Source: Conexibacter sp. DBS9H8
GTDB taxonomy: Bacteria > Actinomycetota > Thermoleophilia > Solirubrobacterales > Solirubrobacteraceae
Assembly: GCF_023330685.1 (NCBI RefSeq)
Contig: NZ_CP097128.1
Location: 930,001 to 994,000, forward strand
Direction: 5' to 3'
Length of the DNA: 64,000 bases
Numbering within the stretch: the stretch's first letter is position 1; the number at the start of each line of letters is the position of its first letter. Both the position numbers and the translations under genes were made by a program. Of the stretch, positions 52,793 to 61,678 are shown piece by piece. Under the pieces are notes generated by a model. It saw only the letters and a list, made by a program, of their open reading frames with translations, had not been told where the DNA came from and did not search any database.

Positions 52793-53727
52793 TGGGCGAG
52801 CAGGGGGACGTCGAGGTCCTCGGCGAGCAGGCGGCCGCCGCCCTCCCCGAAGATCGGGTAGGAAACACCCTCGGGGTTGGTGAAACCGGACATGTTCTCG
52901 ATCACGCCGCAGATCTCCAGCTCGAGCTTGGTTGCCATCTCCGCCGACCGCCGGGCGACGGTCTGGGCGACCGCCTGCGGGGTGGTGACGATGATGAACT
53001 TCGCCTGCGGAAGCAGCTGGGCGAGGGTCATCGAGACGTCGCCGGTGCCGGGGGGCAGGTCGATCAGCAGGTAGTCCAGGCGCCCCCACTCGACATCCTC
53101 GAGGAACTGCTGGAGGGCCTTGTGCAGCATCGGGCCGCGCCAGACGACGGCGGCCTCCTCCTCCACGAAGAAGCCGATCGAGACGACCTTGATCCCCTCC
53201 GGGCCGACAAGCGGCTCGATCTTGCGGGCCGCGTTCGCGTGCGCGCGGCCGCCGGAGAGACCGAACATCCGCGGCTGGGAGTAGCCCCACACGTCCGCGT
53301 CCATCACGCCGACGGACTTGCCCGCCCGTGAGAGGGCGGCGGCGAGGTTCGCGGTGACGCTCGACTTGCCGACCCCGCCCTTGCCCGAGCCGACGCAGAT
53401 GACGTGGGCGACCTCCGCGAGGGCGCCCTCAGGCAGGGTCGCCCGTCCGAGCTTGCCCCGCAGCGCCTGCTTCTCCTGGTCAGAGAGGACGTCGAAGGTG
53501 AGGTTGACCCCGGTCACCCCGTCGATCGCCCGGATCGCCGAGTTGACGCCGTTCTGGAAATGGTCACGGATCGGGCAGCCGGCCGTCGTCAAAGCGACGG
53601 TCACGTCGATGACGCCGTTGGCGTGGATCTCGACGTTGCGGACCATGCCGAGCGTCACGATGTCCTTGTGCAGCTCGGGGTCGATGACGGACCCGAGCGC
53701 CGTGTAGACCTGGTCTCTGGTGGGCAT
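52597..53727 (-). CDS. mrp: Mrp/ApbC family Fe-S cluster carrier ATPase
   Basis: The 376-residue protein has an N-terminal MIP18/DUF59 domain (TALGSVIDPELHKDIVTLGM, residues ~8-30) and a P-loop ATPase with CVGSGKGGVGKSSVTANLAA, DADVWGYSQPRMFG and DYLLIDLPPGTGDV. The Cys-x-x-Cys that follows ENMS in many Mrp proteins is absent (ENMSGFTNPEG), as in other actinobacterial versions. It is thought to carry or assemble Fe-S clusters. ATG 53727 is chosen over a longer frame because it gives the normal Mrp start. Its last 66 codons are duplicated at 49349-49547. Confidence 0.93.
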   Translation of the reverse strand: MPTRDQVYTALGSVIDPELHKDIVTLGMVRNVEIHANGVIDVTVALTTAGCPIRDHFQNGVNSAIRAIDGVTGVNLTFDVLSDQEKQALRGKLGRATLPEGALAEVAHVICVGSGKGGVGKSSVTANLAAALSRAGKSVGVMDADVWGYSQPRMFGLSGGRAHANAARKIEPLVGPEGIKVVSIGFFVEEEAAVVWRGPMLHKALQQFLEDVEWGRLDYLLIDLPPGTGDVSMTLAQLLPQAKFIIVTTPQAVAQTVARRSAEMATKLELEICGVIENMSGFTNPEGVSYPIFGEGGGRLLAEDLDVPLLAQVPLTLALREQSDGGLPVVFSAPEDAAAVALTSAAKRLIAMDTAVLPMASVAAPAKPVGMSLPMA

Positions 53728-53791
53728 ACGACCATTCTCGCAGACGGTGTGCGGCGGAGGCCGGGGGCCCAGTTGGTAGCGTCCCCCGCCT

Positions 53792-55000
53792 ATGTCGCTC
53801 GTCATCACTCCGGTTCGCGGCTTCCGTGAGCTCCAGGCCTTCGTCAAGCTGCCCGAGCGGCTCCACGCCGGCACCCCGTGGATCATCCAGCTGCGCATCG
53901 AACGCTACGCCTACCTGACCCGGGCCACCGGCGCGTTCTTCAAGCACGGCACCGCCCAGTATTTCCTCGCCCGCCGGGACGGGCGGATCGTCGGGCGGAT
54001 CAGCGCCCATGTCAGCCACCGGCTCAACGCCCAGCAGAACACCCGCTGGGGGCTGTTCGGGTTCTTCGACTTCGAGCAGGACCAGGAGATCTGTGACGCG
54101 CTCCTCACCGCCGCCGAAGGGTGGCTGCGCGCCCAGGGCTGTGACCGGATGGTCGGCCCGTTCAGCTTCACCCCCAACGATGAGGCGGGGATCCTGATCA
54201 AGGGCCACCACCTCGAGCCGATGATCCGCCAGGGGTGGAACCCGCCCTACTACCAGACGATGGTGGAGGCGGCCGGGCTCACCAAGGCGATGGACATGTA
54301 CCACTGGGAGCTCGACATCGCCGACCGCACCGAGCGGATGCTGCCGATCCTGCCCCAGCTCGCCCAGGAGGCCCGGGACAAGCACGGCCTGACGGTGCGG
54401 CGGATGACCCGGCGCAGCCTGTGGCGGGACCTTGACCAGTTCATCGAGGTCTACAACGCCGCCTGGGCCAAGAACTGGGGGTTTGTCCCCTACACGAAGG
54501 CGGACAAGCCCGAGCTGTGGGTCGACTACCAGCTCGTCTTCGCCGGCGAGTGGTTCATGATCGTTGAGGGGCCCGGCGGTGAGCTCGTCGCGATGGCCGC
54601 GACGATCCCCGACCCGAACCAGGTCCAGGAGCGGATGAAGGGGCGCCTGCTCCCGTTCGGCTGGTTCTACCTGATCTTCAAACGCCGCTTCATCGACCGC
54701 GCCCGGGTCGGCTTCCTCGGCGTGATGCCCGCCTACCAGCACACCGGCGCGGGTTCCCTGCTGTACATGGAGCACTACGACACCGCCCCGAAGACCAAGA
54801 TCACCCACGGGGAGGCCGGCTGGATCCTGGAGACGAACCGGTCGATGAACCGGGGGCTGGAGGCGATGGGCGGCCACATCACGAAGATCTACCGCGCCTA
54901 TGAGCGCATCTGGGAGGAGGGCGCGGTCCCCGCCGCCCCGCCCGAGCGGATCCGCCGCTACAACCCTCCGGCGCACGTGCTCGAGGCGCCGCCGAGCTGA
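53792..55000 (+). CDS. GNAT-fold-like conserved protein of unknown function
   Basis: The 402-residue protein resembles a conserved bacterial family with an acetyltransferase-like fold. ERLHAGTPWIIQLRIERYAY at the N-terminus is followed by FFKHGTAQYFLARRDGRIVG and FGFFDFEQDQEICDALLTAA, then GPFSFTPNDEAGIL near 125. The second half has VYNAAWAKNWGFVPYTK and FLGVMPAYQHTGAGSLLY, a likely acyl-CoA loop. I cannot name a substrate. It is divergent from mrp, with 64 bases between the starts. Confidence 0.8.
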   Translation: MSLVITPVRGFRELQAFVKLPERLHAGTPWIIQLRIERYAYLTRATGAFFKHGTAQYFLARRDGRIVGRISAHVSHRLNAQQNTRWGLFGFFDFEQDQEICDALLTAAEGWLRAQGCDRMVGPFSFTPNDEAGILIKGHHLEPMIRQGWNPPYYQTMVEAAGLTKAMDMYHWELDIADRTERMLPILPQLAQEARDKHGLTVRRMTRRSLWRDLDQFIEVYNAAWAKNWGFVPYTKADKPELWVDYQLVFAGEWFMIVEGPGGELVAMAATIPDPNQVQERMKGRLLPFGWFYLIFKRRFIDRARVGFLGVMPAYQHTGAGSLLYMEHYDTAPKTKITHGEAGWILETNRSMNRGLEAMGGHITKIYRAYERIWEEGAVPAAPPERIRRYNPPAHVLEAPPS

Positions 55001-55024
55001 TCGGGAGCTGATCCCGAGCAGCTC
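54994..55024 (+). terminator. Hairpin spanning the stop codon of the GNAT-like gene
   Basis: GAGCTG-A-TCGGGA pairs with TCCCGA-G-CAGCTC (12 pairs, one A-G mismatch) around a five-base loop. The TGA stop lies inside the left arm. Confidence 0.6.
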
Positions 55025-55054
55025 ACGTCTGGGTGCTCGGGGCCACCGACAGCT

Positions 55055-55213
55055 TCACGGCGAGGGCGGCGCCGGCGAGAGCACGAGGCGTGCGACCGGG
55101 CGTCCGTGCATCGTCACGATCACCTGGCCGCCGTCGGCCGCCAGGCGCACGTACGCACTGAGGTGGTCGTGGAGTTCGCGCACGCCTGGGACTTCCCGGA
55201 CGCCTGGGTGCAC
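55055..55213 (-). pseudogene. Orphan Phd/YefM-like antitoxin, possibly a remnant
   Basis: The frame contains PGVRELHDHLSAYVRLAADG then QVIVTMHGRPVARLV, the N-terminal DNA-binding half of Phd/YefM antitoxins. The usual C-terminal toxin-binding helix is missing: it stops after SPAPPSP. GTG 55213 is an arbitrary start with no ribosome site. No toxin gene follows in the 55 bases to the next gene. It looks like the trace of a lost toxin-antitoxin pair. Confidence 0.5.
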
Positions 55214-55249
55214 GCGCGATCGACCGGGCAGGGCCGGCCGCTTAAACAC

Positions 55250-55392
55250 CGACGGGGTGCCACTTGCGTGACACCCCGGCGGTTGAGGGAGGAGAGGGTG
55301 CTACATCCGCCGGCGAGGATATGAGGCCGACGAATCCGTCCCGGTGAGTCGCTCTCCTGGGCGACCTGCGGGGGAAGTTCGTGAGAACGAAG
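55250..55392. other. Short gap without visible gene
   Basis: I see no gene or strong site between the Phd-like remnant and the end of the minus-strand 11-residue-repeat protein. Confidence 0.4.
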
Positions 55393-56499
55393 TTAGCCGA
55401 CTGTCGCCGTCCCGAAGGCGATCTTCGTCACACTAGAGCTGAGCAGGGACGCTTGGCGGCTCAGCTGGGCGCCGACAAAGGCCACCGGCTTCTCCAGCTG
55501 GGTCGTGACGAAGCTGACGGGCTTCTCGAGCTGGCTGGAGACAAACGCGGTCGGCTTCTCCAGCTGGCTGGAGACGAACGCCGTCGGCTTCTCCAGCTGG
55601 GCGGAGAGAAAGCTGAGGGGATCATCGAGCTGAACGGTGATCACGCCGCGCTGGCGTTCGAGTTCGCTGCCGAGCTTCGCGGCCCGGCGCTCGAACCCAC
55701 CCGAGAGGGAGGAGAGGTCGCTCTCAATCCGCTTGGCGCGCTCCCGGACGGTCCGTTCGATCTGGCCGGCCTGATCACGGACCCGCCGTTCAATCCGGGC
55801 GCGCTGGTCCCGGACCTGGCGCTCGAGGCCCTCGCGGGCGCTCGCACCGCGCCGCTCGAAGCGCTCGAGCTCCTTGGCCAGGCTCTCCCGGGTCTCGAAC
55901 TTCGCGCCGAGGTCACGCAGGCTCGAGGCGACCTCATCCCGCAGGATCAGGCTCGCTCCGAGTGGCACGAGCATCGCCCGCTCGGCGACGACGGCGGCCT
56001 GGGCGACCGGGGTGCGCGCCTGGGTCGAGTCGCTCGGCGCCCGGGGCGGGGCGGCCGCGCCGGTGCGGGACCCGGGGGCTGGCTTCGGGCCCGCGCTCGC
56101 TCGCTTGGTGGCGGCCGGCTTGGCGCTGGTCGTCCGCCTGGTGGTCGCGGAGGTCTTGGCAGCCGTCCGCTTGCTCGCGGCGCCGGTCCCAGCCGTCTCG
56201 GTCGCCTTCGCGCCTGCGGCCGTCGTCTTCTTCGCGGCGGCGGCGGCGCTGCCCTTGCCGGCACGAGCCTTGGCGGTCCCGGTCGGAGCGGCGGCGCTCG
56301 CACGGGGTCGCGGCGTGCGCGCCGCGGCGCTCTGGGTGCCCGTGCCGGCCGCCCCGGCAGCGGCAGTGCGCCGAGGACGGCGGGGGGCGGTCGCCTCCGG
56401 GCTCGCGGGGGTGGCGGCGCCGGTGCTCTCCGGCGTCGTCGTCGCGGTCTCCGGGGCGGTGGATGAGGCGCCGGCCGTGGTCGGTGTGTTCTCAGGCAT
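55393..56499 (-). CDS. Histone-H1-like Ala/Lys/Pro-rich protein with coiled coil and 11-residue repeats
   Basis: I do not recognise a family. Residues 1 to about 165 are low-complexity Ala, Thr, Pro, Lys and Arg (AAAKKTTAAGAKATET), like histone H1 tails. Residues ~175-290 form a charged helix (LAKELERFERRGASAREGLE; RIERRVRDQAGQIERTVRER). About 295-350 has five or six units of 11 residues built on QLEKPTAFVSS, encoded by a 33-base repeat. Eleven-residue helical repeats occur in proteins that coat lipid surfaces, and the Lys/Ala tail resembles the DNA-binding tail of PhaF-type granule proteins, so a granule or nucleoid role is conceivable. Both are analogies only. Start ATG 56499. Confidence 0.7.
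   Translation of the reverse strand: MPENTPTTAGASSTAPETATTTPESTGAATPASPEATAPRRPRRTAAAGAAGTGTQSAAARTPRPRASAAAPTGTAKARAGKGSAAAAAKKTTAAGAKATETAGTGAASKRTAAKTSATTRRTTSAKPAATKRASAGPKPAPGSRTGAAAPPRAPSDSTQARTPVAQAAVVAERAMLVPLGASLILRDEVASSLRDLGAKFETRESLAKELERFERRGASAREGLERQVRDQRARIERRVRDQAGQIERTVRERAKRIESDLSSLSGGFERRAAKLGSELERQRGVITVQLDDPLSFLSAQLEKPTAFVSSQLEKPTAFVSSQLEKPVSFVTTQLEKPVAFVGAQLSRQASLLSSSVTKIAFGTATVG
55462..55626. repeat. Five tandem 33-base coding repeats
   Basis: Units start at 55462, 55495, 55528, 55561 and 55594. Each begins CAGCTGG or GAGCTGG and most end in GGCTTCTC. The central units (55528 and 55561) differ at only three positions by eye. They are in frame and code for the QLEKPxxFVxx repeats. 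Confidence 0.85.
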
Positions 56500-56682
56500 G
56501 TGTCCCGCTCAGCTCGCTTCCGTGGAAGTTCGATTCGGTCAAGGGTGACGTCGACGCCGAGAAACCCCTGCAGGCGTCCGACAGTCGAGATACGCCCCCG
56601 TAGCGTCGCTGTTACAGCCCGCCGGCACCAATGTGCGCTTCCTCACAGAATCCCAACGTTGGCGGTCCGGCCAAGGTGGCGG

Positions 56683-57741
56683 TCAGCCGCCGCGGGCGGC
56701 CGCCGTCCGGGCGAGCCACCCGGCCGGATCCTCGAGCTCGGCCCGGGTCGGCAGGGCCGACGGGGCGGAGAAGAGGTGGGCGAGCGCGGCCGTTCCCGCC
56801 GCCGCGACGATCGCATCACAGAACACCTTTCCGCGCGCGTACTGGGCGAGCTTCAGCTCAAGCCCGAGCAGCCGGCCGATCAGCCGCGAGGGTCCCATCC
56901 GGCCGGTCCGGCGGGCATCGAGGGCGGCCCGCAGCCGCGGCAGGGAGGGCAGCAGCTCGGGGGCGACGGCATCCATCACATGCTCGGCGTGGCCCTCGAT
57001 CACCGCCATCACCGCCTGGATCCGGTCGATCGTCGCCCGCTCGGTCGGGCTCGTCAACGCGCCGATCAGGTCGGCCCGGATGAGGGAGCGCCCGACCCGG
57101 CGGACCCCGGCGGCGGTCGGCAGCGACAGCCGGCGGGGCCGTTCCATCCGGACCTCCGCGGAGGCCATCAGCTCGCCGATCAGGCCGCTGAGGTGCGGTT
57201 TGAGCCAGCCGACGGCGCCGAACTGAACCGCGTGAGTGACCTCATGGAGCATCACCCAGGTGAGGAACTCGTCCGCGTCGGCCCCGAACCCGGCGACCGC
57301 CTTGGTCAGGTTCGGCATCACGAGCAGCAGCCGGGGCGGGTGCGGGTCGGCCTCCTCCACGAGCACGAGCTCGTACTGGCCGAGCACCCGCTGGGCGAGA
57401 TAGCCGACGAGCAGGCCCAGCTCGGTGGAGACGGCCGCGCCGATCGCCAGCTGGGCGGCCGGAGCGGCCGGTCCGAGGCCCCTGCCCGCCCGGGTGAGGA
57501 CAGGCTCCATCAGGGACCGCATCGAGGTGAGGTTCGCGCGCACCCACTCACGCCGGTCGACCGCCTCGGGCGCGGGCAGCGGCGCGTCCGGCACGAGGCC
57601 GGTGTAGGCGACGACCCGACGCTGCGCCTCCGCGGCGATCGTGCTGAGGTCGGGGGTGGTCGGCCGCGGGCCAGCGGGCCCGCGGCCGGCGACGCGGGTG
57701 GCGATCCACTCGGCGACGATCCAGTCGACGAGGTCGCTCAT
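56683..57741 (-). CDS. DUF2342-family zinc metalloprotease
   Basis: The 352-residue protein starts VDWIVAEWIATRVAG and carries LHEVTHAVQFGA with His166, Glu167 and His170, the HExxH zinc site. The later segment AVMAVIEGHAEHVMDAV near 270 supplies the third ligand region (Glu-Gly-His). This matches the actinobacterial DUF2342 'zinc-dependent metalloprotease / F420 biosynthesis-associated' family, whose substrate is unknown. It starts in a one-base TGATG overlap with the inositol-phosphatase-like gene stop. Confidence 0.87.
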   Translation of the reverse strand: MSDLVDWIVAEWIATRVAGRGPAGPRPTTPDLSTIAAEAQRRVVAYTGLVPDAPLPAPEAVDRREWVRANLTSMRSLMEPVLTRAGRGLGPAAPAAQLAIGAAVSTELGLLVGYLAQRVLGQYELVLVEEADPHPPRLLLVMPNLTKAVAGFGADADEFLTWVMLHEVTHAVQFGAVGWLKPHLSGLIGELMASAEVRMERPRRLSLPTAAGVRRVGRSLIRADLIGALTSPTERATIDRIQAVMAVIEGHAEHVMDAVAPELLPSLPRLRAALDARRTGRMGPSRLIGRLLGLELKLAQYARGKVFCDAIVAAAGTAALAHLFSAPSALPTRAELEDPAGWLARTAAARGG

Positions 57742-58592
57742 CAGGATCGGGTGCCGCTGGCGGGGATGAGGGCGAGCTCCTGAACGGTCGCCTCGCTGCG
57801 GGCCGCGACGACCGGTGAGTGGGCGATCACGTCAAGCGGCGCCCCCAACGGCGCGTCGCAGGCGGGGAAGGCGACGGCGCCGCCGCCCTCGCGGACGATC
57901 AGCTGGCCGGCGGCGGCGTCGACGGCCCGGCAGGCGCGCAGGGAGACGAGCCCGTCAAGGCGGCCGGCGGCGACCTGGCACAGTGCGGCGGCGATCGTCC
58001 CGAGCGCACGCAGCCGGTAGGCGCTGGCGGCGAGCGGCTCGGCGGCCGCCGCGACCCAGCGCGGGTCGGCGGACTCGATCCCGAGCACCTCGAGGCGGCC
58101 GGTCGGACCGCGCCGCTCCGGCACGCTCGGGTCCAGCCGCCGGCCATTACAGAACGCGCCCGCACCCTCGCTCGCCCACCACTCCTCCTCCGGGCCGAAG
58201 TCGAACACGTAGCCGAAGCGGACGTCGGACATCAGCGGCCCGTCCGCGACGGCGATCGACAGGGCGTGGTGGGGCAGGCCGCGCTTGGCGTTGAGCGACC
58301 CGTCGATCGGGTCGATGACGACCCGCAGCGGGCCGCCGCCGAAGCTCACCTCCCCGCGCTCCTCCGACACGGCGGTGAAGTCGAGTCCGCCGGCGTGGAG
58401 CGCGTCGAGCTGGGCGAAGATCGCCTCCTCCGCGGCCGCGTCGATCATCAGCGTGTCGTCACCGCCGCTGCCGACGGTGCCCGTCTCGACCGCCCGGTCG
58501 GCGATGCTCGGCAGGCTTTCCAGCAACGAGCGGACGTCCGTGACGGCACTGCGGCAGGCGACGAGCCAGTCACTGGCGAGGATGGAGGCCAC
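57741..58592 (-). CDS. Inositol monophosphatase family phosphatase
   Basis: The 283-residue protein has the Mg-dependent phosphatase motifs: VSEERGE (metal Glu) near residue 85, DPIDGSLNAKRGLP near 105, and CRAVDAAAGQLIVREGGG near 235, where the usual W-D-x-A-A is A-V-D-A-A. Family members act on inositol phosphate, fructose-1,6-bisphosphate, PAP or other small phosphates. GTG 58592 is the likely start, because the frame further upstream runs into the divergent helicase gene. Start codons of the two divergent genes are only 20 bases apart. Confidence 0.85.
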   Translation of the reverse strand: MASILASDWLVACRSAVTDVRSLLESLPSIADRAVETGTVGSGGDDTLMIDAAAEEAIFAQLDALHAGGLDFTAVSEERGEVSFGGGPLRVVIDPIDGSLNAKRGLPHHALSIAVADGPLMSDVRFGYVFDFGPEEEWWASEGAGAFCNGRRLDPSVPERRGPTGRLEVLGIESADPRWVAAAAEPLAASAYRLRALGTIAAALCQVAAGRLDGLVSLRACRAVDAAAGQLIVREGGGAVAFPACDAPLGAPLDVIAHSPVVAARSEATVQELALIPASGTRS

Positions 58593-58612
58593 CGACCTAT
58601 GCTGACAGGAAC

Positions 58613-61600
58613 GTGGGCGCACCCCTCACCGCCACGCCATCCCCGCCCCCTGACCCGGTCCGCCACCGCGGCGGGCCGCTGCTGATCACGGGGGTGTCCG
58701 GCACCGGCAAGAGCACCCTGATCCGGGACCGGTTCACCTTCCTGGTCAGGGAGGGAGCCGCCCCCGAGCGGATCGCCGTGCTCGTCCCGAGCGCGAACCG
58801 GGCCGAGGCGGTCGCGGCCGCGCTCGAACGGACGCTGCCCGGCGGATTCGGGGAGCTCGCCGTCGGCGCGCCCCACCAGCTCGCCGCCGCGCTGCTGGGC
58901 CGCGTCCCCGGATATGGCCACCTGCCCGACGCGGTCCTCAGCGCGAGTGAGCGGCTCGCCCTGCTCAGTGAGCGGATCGACGAGCTCCCGTTGAGCCACC
59001 ACGACCTTGGCGGCAACCCGAGCGCGCTGCTGGCGGGCATCCTGCGCCGCATCGACGTGCTCAAGGCCGCGCTGATCACCGCCGCCCGCTACGACCGCTG
59101 GGCCGCCCAGCTCGACGGGGATGCCGAGCTCGCCGCCGCCGCCCGGACGGGCCGGCTGCCGGTGCACGGCGCGCGCGAACGGGAGTTCGCCGCCCTGTAT
59201 GCCGCCCACGACCGGATCCTCGCCGCCGCCGGCCTGCTCGACCGCGGCGACCTGATCGCCCGGGCGATCCGGGTCGCCTCCGAGCCCGGTCTCGCCCGCG
59301 ACTGCTTTGACCATCTGCTCGTCGACGACGCGCACGAGCTGTCGCTCGCCGCCAGCACCCTCGCCCGGGTGATCGCCGGCCCGCGGCTCACCGTCGCCGG
59401 GGATCCCACCGGCGCGATCGGCGGCCTGCGCGGCGCCGGGGCCGCCCGCCTGGAGAGCTTCGTGACCGCCCACACCCGCCGGGTCGCCCTGCCCGGGCCC
59501 GGCCGCCGCCCGACCCGCCGGTTCTGGGCCGCGGACTCCGAACGTGCCCAGGCCCAGGCGGTCGCCCGGGAGATCGAGGCGCTCCTGTCCCGCCCCGAGG
59601 CGCCGCTGGAGCCCGCCGCGATCGCCGTCGCCGTCCCGTCGGTGACCCGCGACGGGCCGGCCCTCGCCGCCGCCCTCCAGGCCCGCGCGGTGCCCCACCG
59701 CCTCGTCGGGGAGGCCGCGTTCTTCGCCCGCACCGAGATCCGTGACCTGATCGCCTGGCTGCGCCTGCTCAGCGACCCGACCGACGCGCCCGCAGTCGTC
59801 CGCGCGCTCGTCCGGCCGCCCGTCGAGCTGCGCTCCGTCGACGTCGCCCGGGTCACCCAGATCGCCCGCCGGCGCAAGCTTGACATGGTCAGCGCCCTCA
59901 GCGCCGCGACCGAATCCCCGCAGGTGCCGCCGGAGGCGCGCGAGCGGATCCGCGCCTTCCTCGCCCTCCAGCGGGCCGGCGCGGCCGAGATCGACACGAT
60001 CGGCGCCGACCTCTGCGTCCACCGGCTGATCGACCGGCTCGGGCTGCGCCGCCGCCACCTGTTCACCGGTCAGGCTGACGTCGTCGACCAGCTCCGCGCG
60101 CTCGCACGCTTCAGCGCCCTCGCCGCCGCCCACGGCATGCGCAGCCCGCGAGCGCACGCGCGGGACTTCGCCCGCTCGATCGCCGCCGTCGCCGACCAGA
60201 CCGCCCTCGCGGTCGGGGACGGCGACCTGCCGGCGCTGACCGACACCGAGGAGGTGCAGATCGTCGCCCTCGAGGCCTGCGGCGGCCTGTCCGTGCAGGT
60301 CCTGTTTGCGCTCGGCCTTGGGGCCGAGCTCACCGGCGCCGGTGACGTCCCGGTCCCGGACGCGCTGCTGAGCGAGCCCCTTCCCGCCGACGACACCGCC
60401 CCCCGCCACACCCAGCTCGCCACCCGCCTGGAGGCGATCCTCACCCGGGCCACCGACACCGTCGTGCTCGGCTGGGTCCCGACCGCGGGCCGCCCCCATG
60501 AGCTCGTTGAGGCGGCCCGCCGGGAGGCCGGGGCGGAGTGGGAGGAGATCTCCGAGGAGCCCTTCAGCCCGGACGAGAGCCTGCCCGCGAGCTTCCGGAT
60601 GCTCCGCGACGAGCTGATGGCCGGGACGACCCGGGCGGCCGGGCGGCTCGCCGAGCTGCGCCTCGACACCGACCTCGACGTCTCCCACGCCGTCGTGCGT
60701 TACCTCGAGCTGCTCAAGGTCGCGGCGCTGATCGCCCGCCCGGACGGCCAGCCGCTGACCGACGCGCTCGTCGACGTCAACCTGCGGATCGCCTCCGCGA
60801 TCACCGCCGAGCAGCGCGAGATCTTCCACTCCAGCCCGCTGGACGAGCACCTGCTCGACGCCGACCGGGACGTCCGCCGCCGCGCCCGGACCCTCGCCGC
60901 CCGGGATGAGCCGTCCCTCGCCCGCTTCCTGCCCCTGCGCGACGGCGGGGTCATGCTGTCGGCCGGGGACATCGACACCTACCGCAGCTGCCCGCTGAAG
61001 TACAAGTTCGCCCGGGTGTTCCGGATCCCCCAGGAGCCGACCCTGCACCAGCGCTTCGGGATCACCGTCCACCAGGTCCTCGAGCGCTTCCACAACGGCG
61101 AGGGCGGCGCCGGGGCGGACGGATCGCTGGAGCGGATCTCGGACCTGCTTGAGAACGCCTGGCGCCGGCAGGGCTTTGGTGACAGCGCCGAGGAACGCCA
61201 GCTGCGGGTCAAGGCCCAGGTCGCCCTCGAGCGCTTCCACGCCGCCGCGGCCGATCAGAGCGGCGAGCCGGTCTGGTTCGAGCGGTCCTTCAGCTTCCGG
61301 CTCGGCACCCACCTCGTCCGCGGCCGCGTCGACCGGGTCGACCGGCTCCCCGACGGCGGCTATGAGCTGATCGACTACAAGACCGGCCGGCCGCGCAGCC
61401 CCGCTGCGCTCGCCCAGGACGTCCAGCTGTCCCTCTACACCGTCGCGGCGGCGGAGGCGTGGGGGCTCGAGCCCAGCCAGGGCGCCTACTACTACCTGCT
61501 CGATGACGCGAAGGTCGCCGTCCCCGCCGGCGCGGAGCGTTCCGAATGGATCCGTTCCGTCGCGGTCGAGGTCGCCGAGGGAATCCTCGCCCAGGAGTTC

Positions 61601-61672
61601 GAGCCGACCCCGTCCACGGCCGCCTGCGGGTTCTGTGACTACCGGCTCACCTGTCCGGCGGCCGAGCGCTGA
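58613..61672 (+). CDS. UvrD/AdnAB-like helicase fused to Fe-S RecB-type nuclease
   Basis: The 1019-residue protein is a superfamily 1 helicase with a C-terminal PD-(D/E)XK nuclease. Walker A is GVSGTGKSTL near residue 28; motif II is LLVDDAHELSLAAS; motif III is LTVAGDPTGAIGG. The segment where motif V should lie (VQIVALEACGGLSVQVLF) departs from the usual T-I-H-x-x-K-G-L-E. The nuclease has RVDRVDRLPDGGYELIDYKTG and four Fe-S cysteines: 793, 1005, 1008 and 1014. This matches AdnAB/AddAB subunits that process DNA double-strand breaks. No second subunit lies beside it. The start GTG 58613 is nearly back-to-back with the divergent phosphatase gene. Confidence 0.88.
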   Translation: MGAPLTATPSPPPDPVRHRGGPLLITGVSGTGKSTLIRDRFTFLVREGAAPERIAVLVPSANRAEAVAAALERTLPGGFGELAVGAPHQLAAALLGRVPGYGHLPDAVLSASERLALLSERIDELPLSHHDLGGNPSALLAGILRRIDVLKAALITAARYDRWAAQLDGDAELAAAARTGRLPVHGAREREFAALYAAHDRILAAAGLLDRGDLIARAIRVASEPGLARDCFDHLLVDDAHELSLAASTLARVIAGPRLTVAGDPTGAIGGLRGAGAARLESFVTAHTRRVALPGPGRRPTRRFWAADSERAQAQAVAREIEALLSRPEAPLEPAAIAVAVPSVTRDGPALAAALQARAVPHRLVGEAAFFARTEIRDLIAWLRLLSDPTDAPAVVRALVRPPVELRSVDVARVTQIARRRKLDMVSALSAATESPQVPPEARERIRAFLALQRAGAAEIDTIGADLCVHRLIDRLGLRRRHLFTGQADVVDQLRALARFSALAAAHGMRSPRAHARDFARSIAAVADQTALAVGDGDLPALTDTEEVQIVALEACGGLSVQVLFALGLGAELTGAGDVPVPDALLSEPLPADDTAPRHTQLATRLEAILTRATDTVVLGWVPTAGRPHELVEAARREAGAEWEEISEEPFSPDESLPASFRMLRDELMAGTTRAAGRLAELRLDTDLDVSHAVVRYLELLKVAALIARPDGQPLTDALVDVNLRIASAITAEQREIFHSSPLDEHLLDADRDVRRRARTLAARDEPSLARFLPLRDGGVMLSAGDIDTYRSCPLKYKFARVFRIPQEPTLHQRFGITVHQVLERFHNGEGGAGADGSLERISDLLENAWRRQGFGDSAEERQLRVKAQVALERFHAAAADQSGEPVWFERSFSFRLGTHLVRGRVDRVDRLPDGGYELIDYKTGRPRSPAALAQDVQLSLYTVAAAEAWGLEPSQGAYYYLLDDAKVAVPAGAERSEWIRSVAVEVAEGILAQEFEPTPSTAACGFCDYRLTCPAAER

Positions 61673-61678
61673 GGGGGG

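Noticed and set aside
55462-55626. Possible CRISPR-like array because of regular 33-base repeats
   Set aside because: The repeats are contiguous without spacers, in frame, and code for 11-residue protein repeats.
58448-61312. A 954-codon minus-strand frame opposite the helicase-nuclease
   Set aside because: It is rich in Gly, Asp and Arg with no domain order, and lies antisense to a gene with clear Walker and nuclease motifs.
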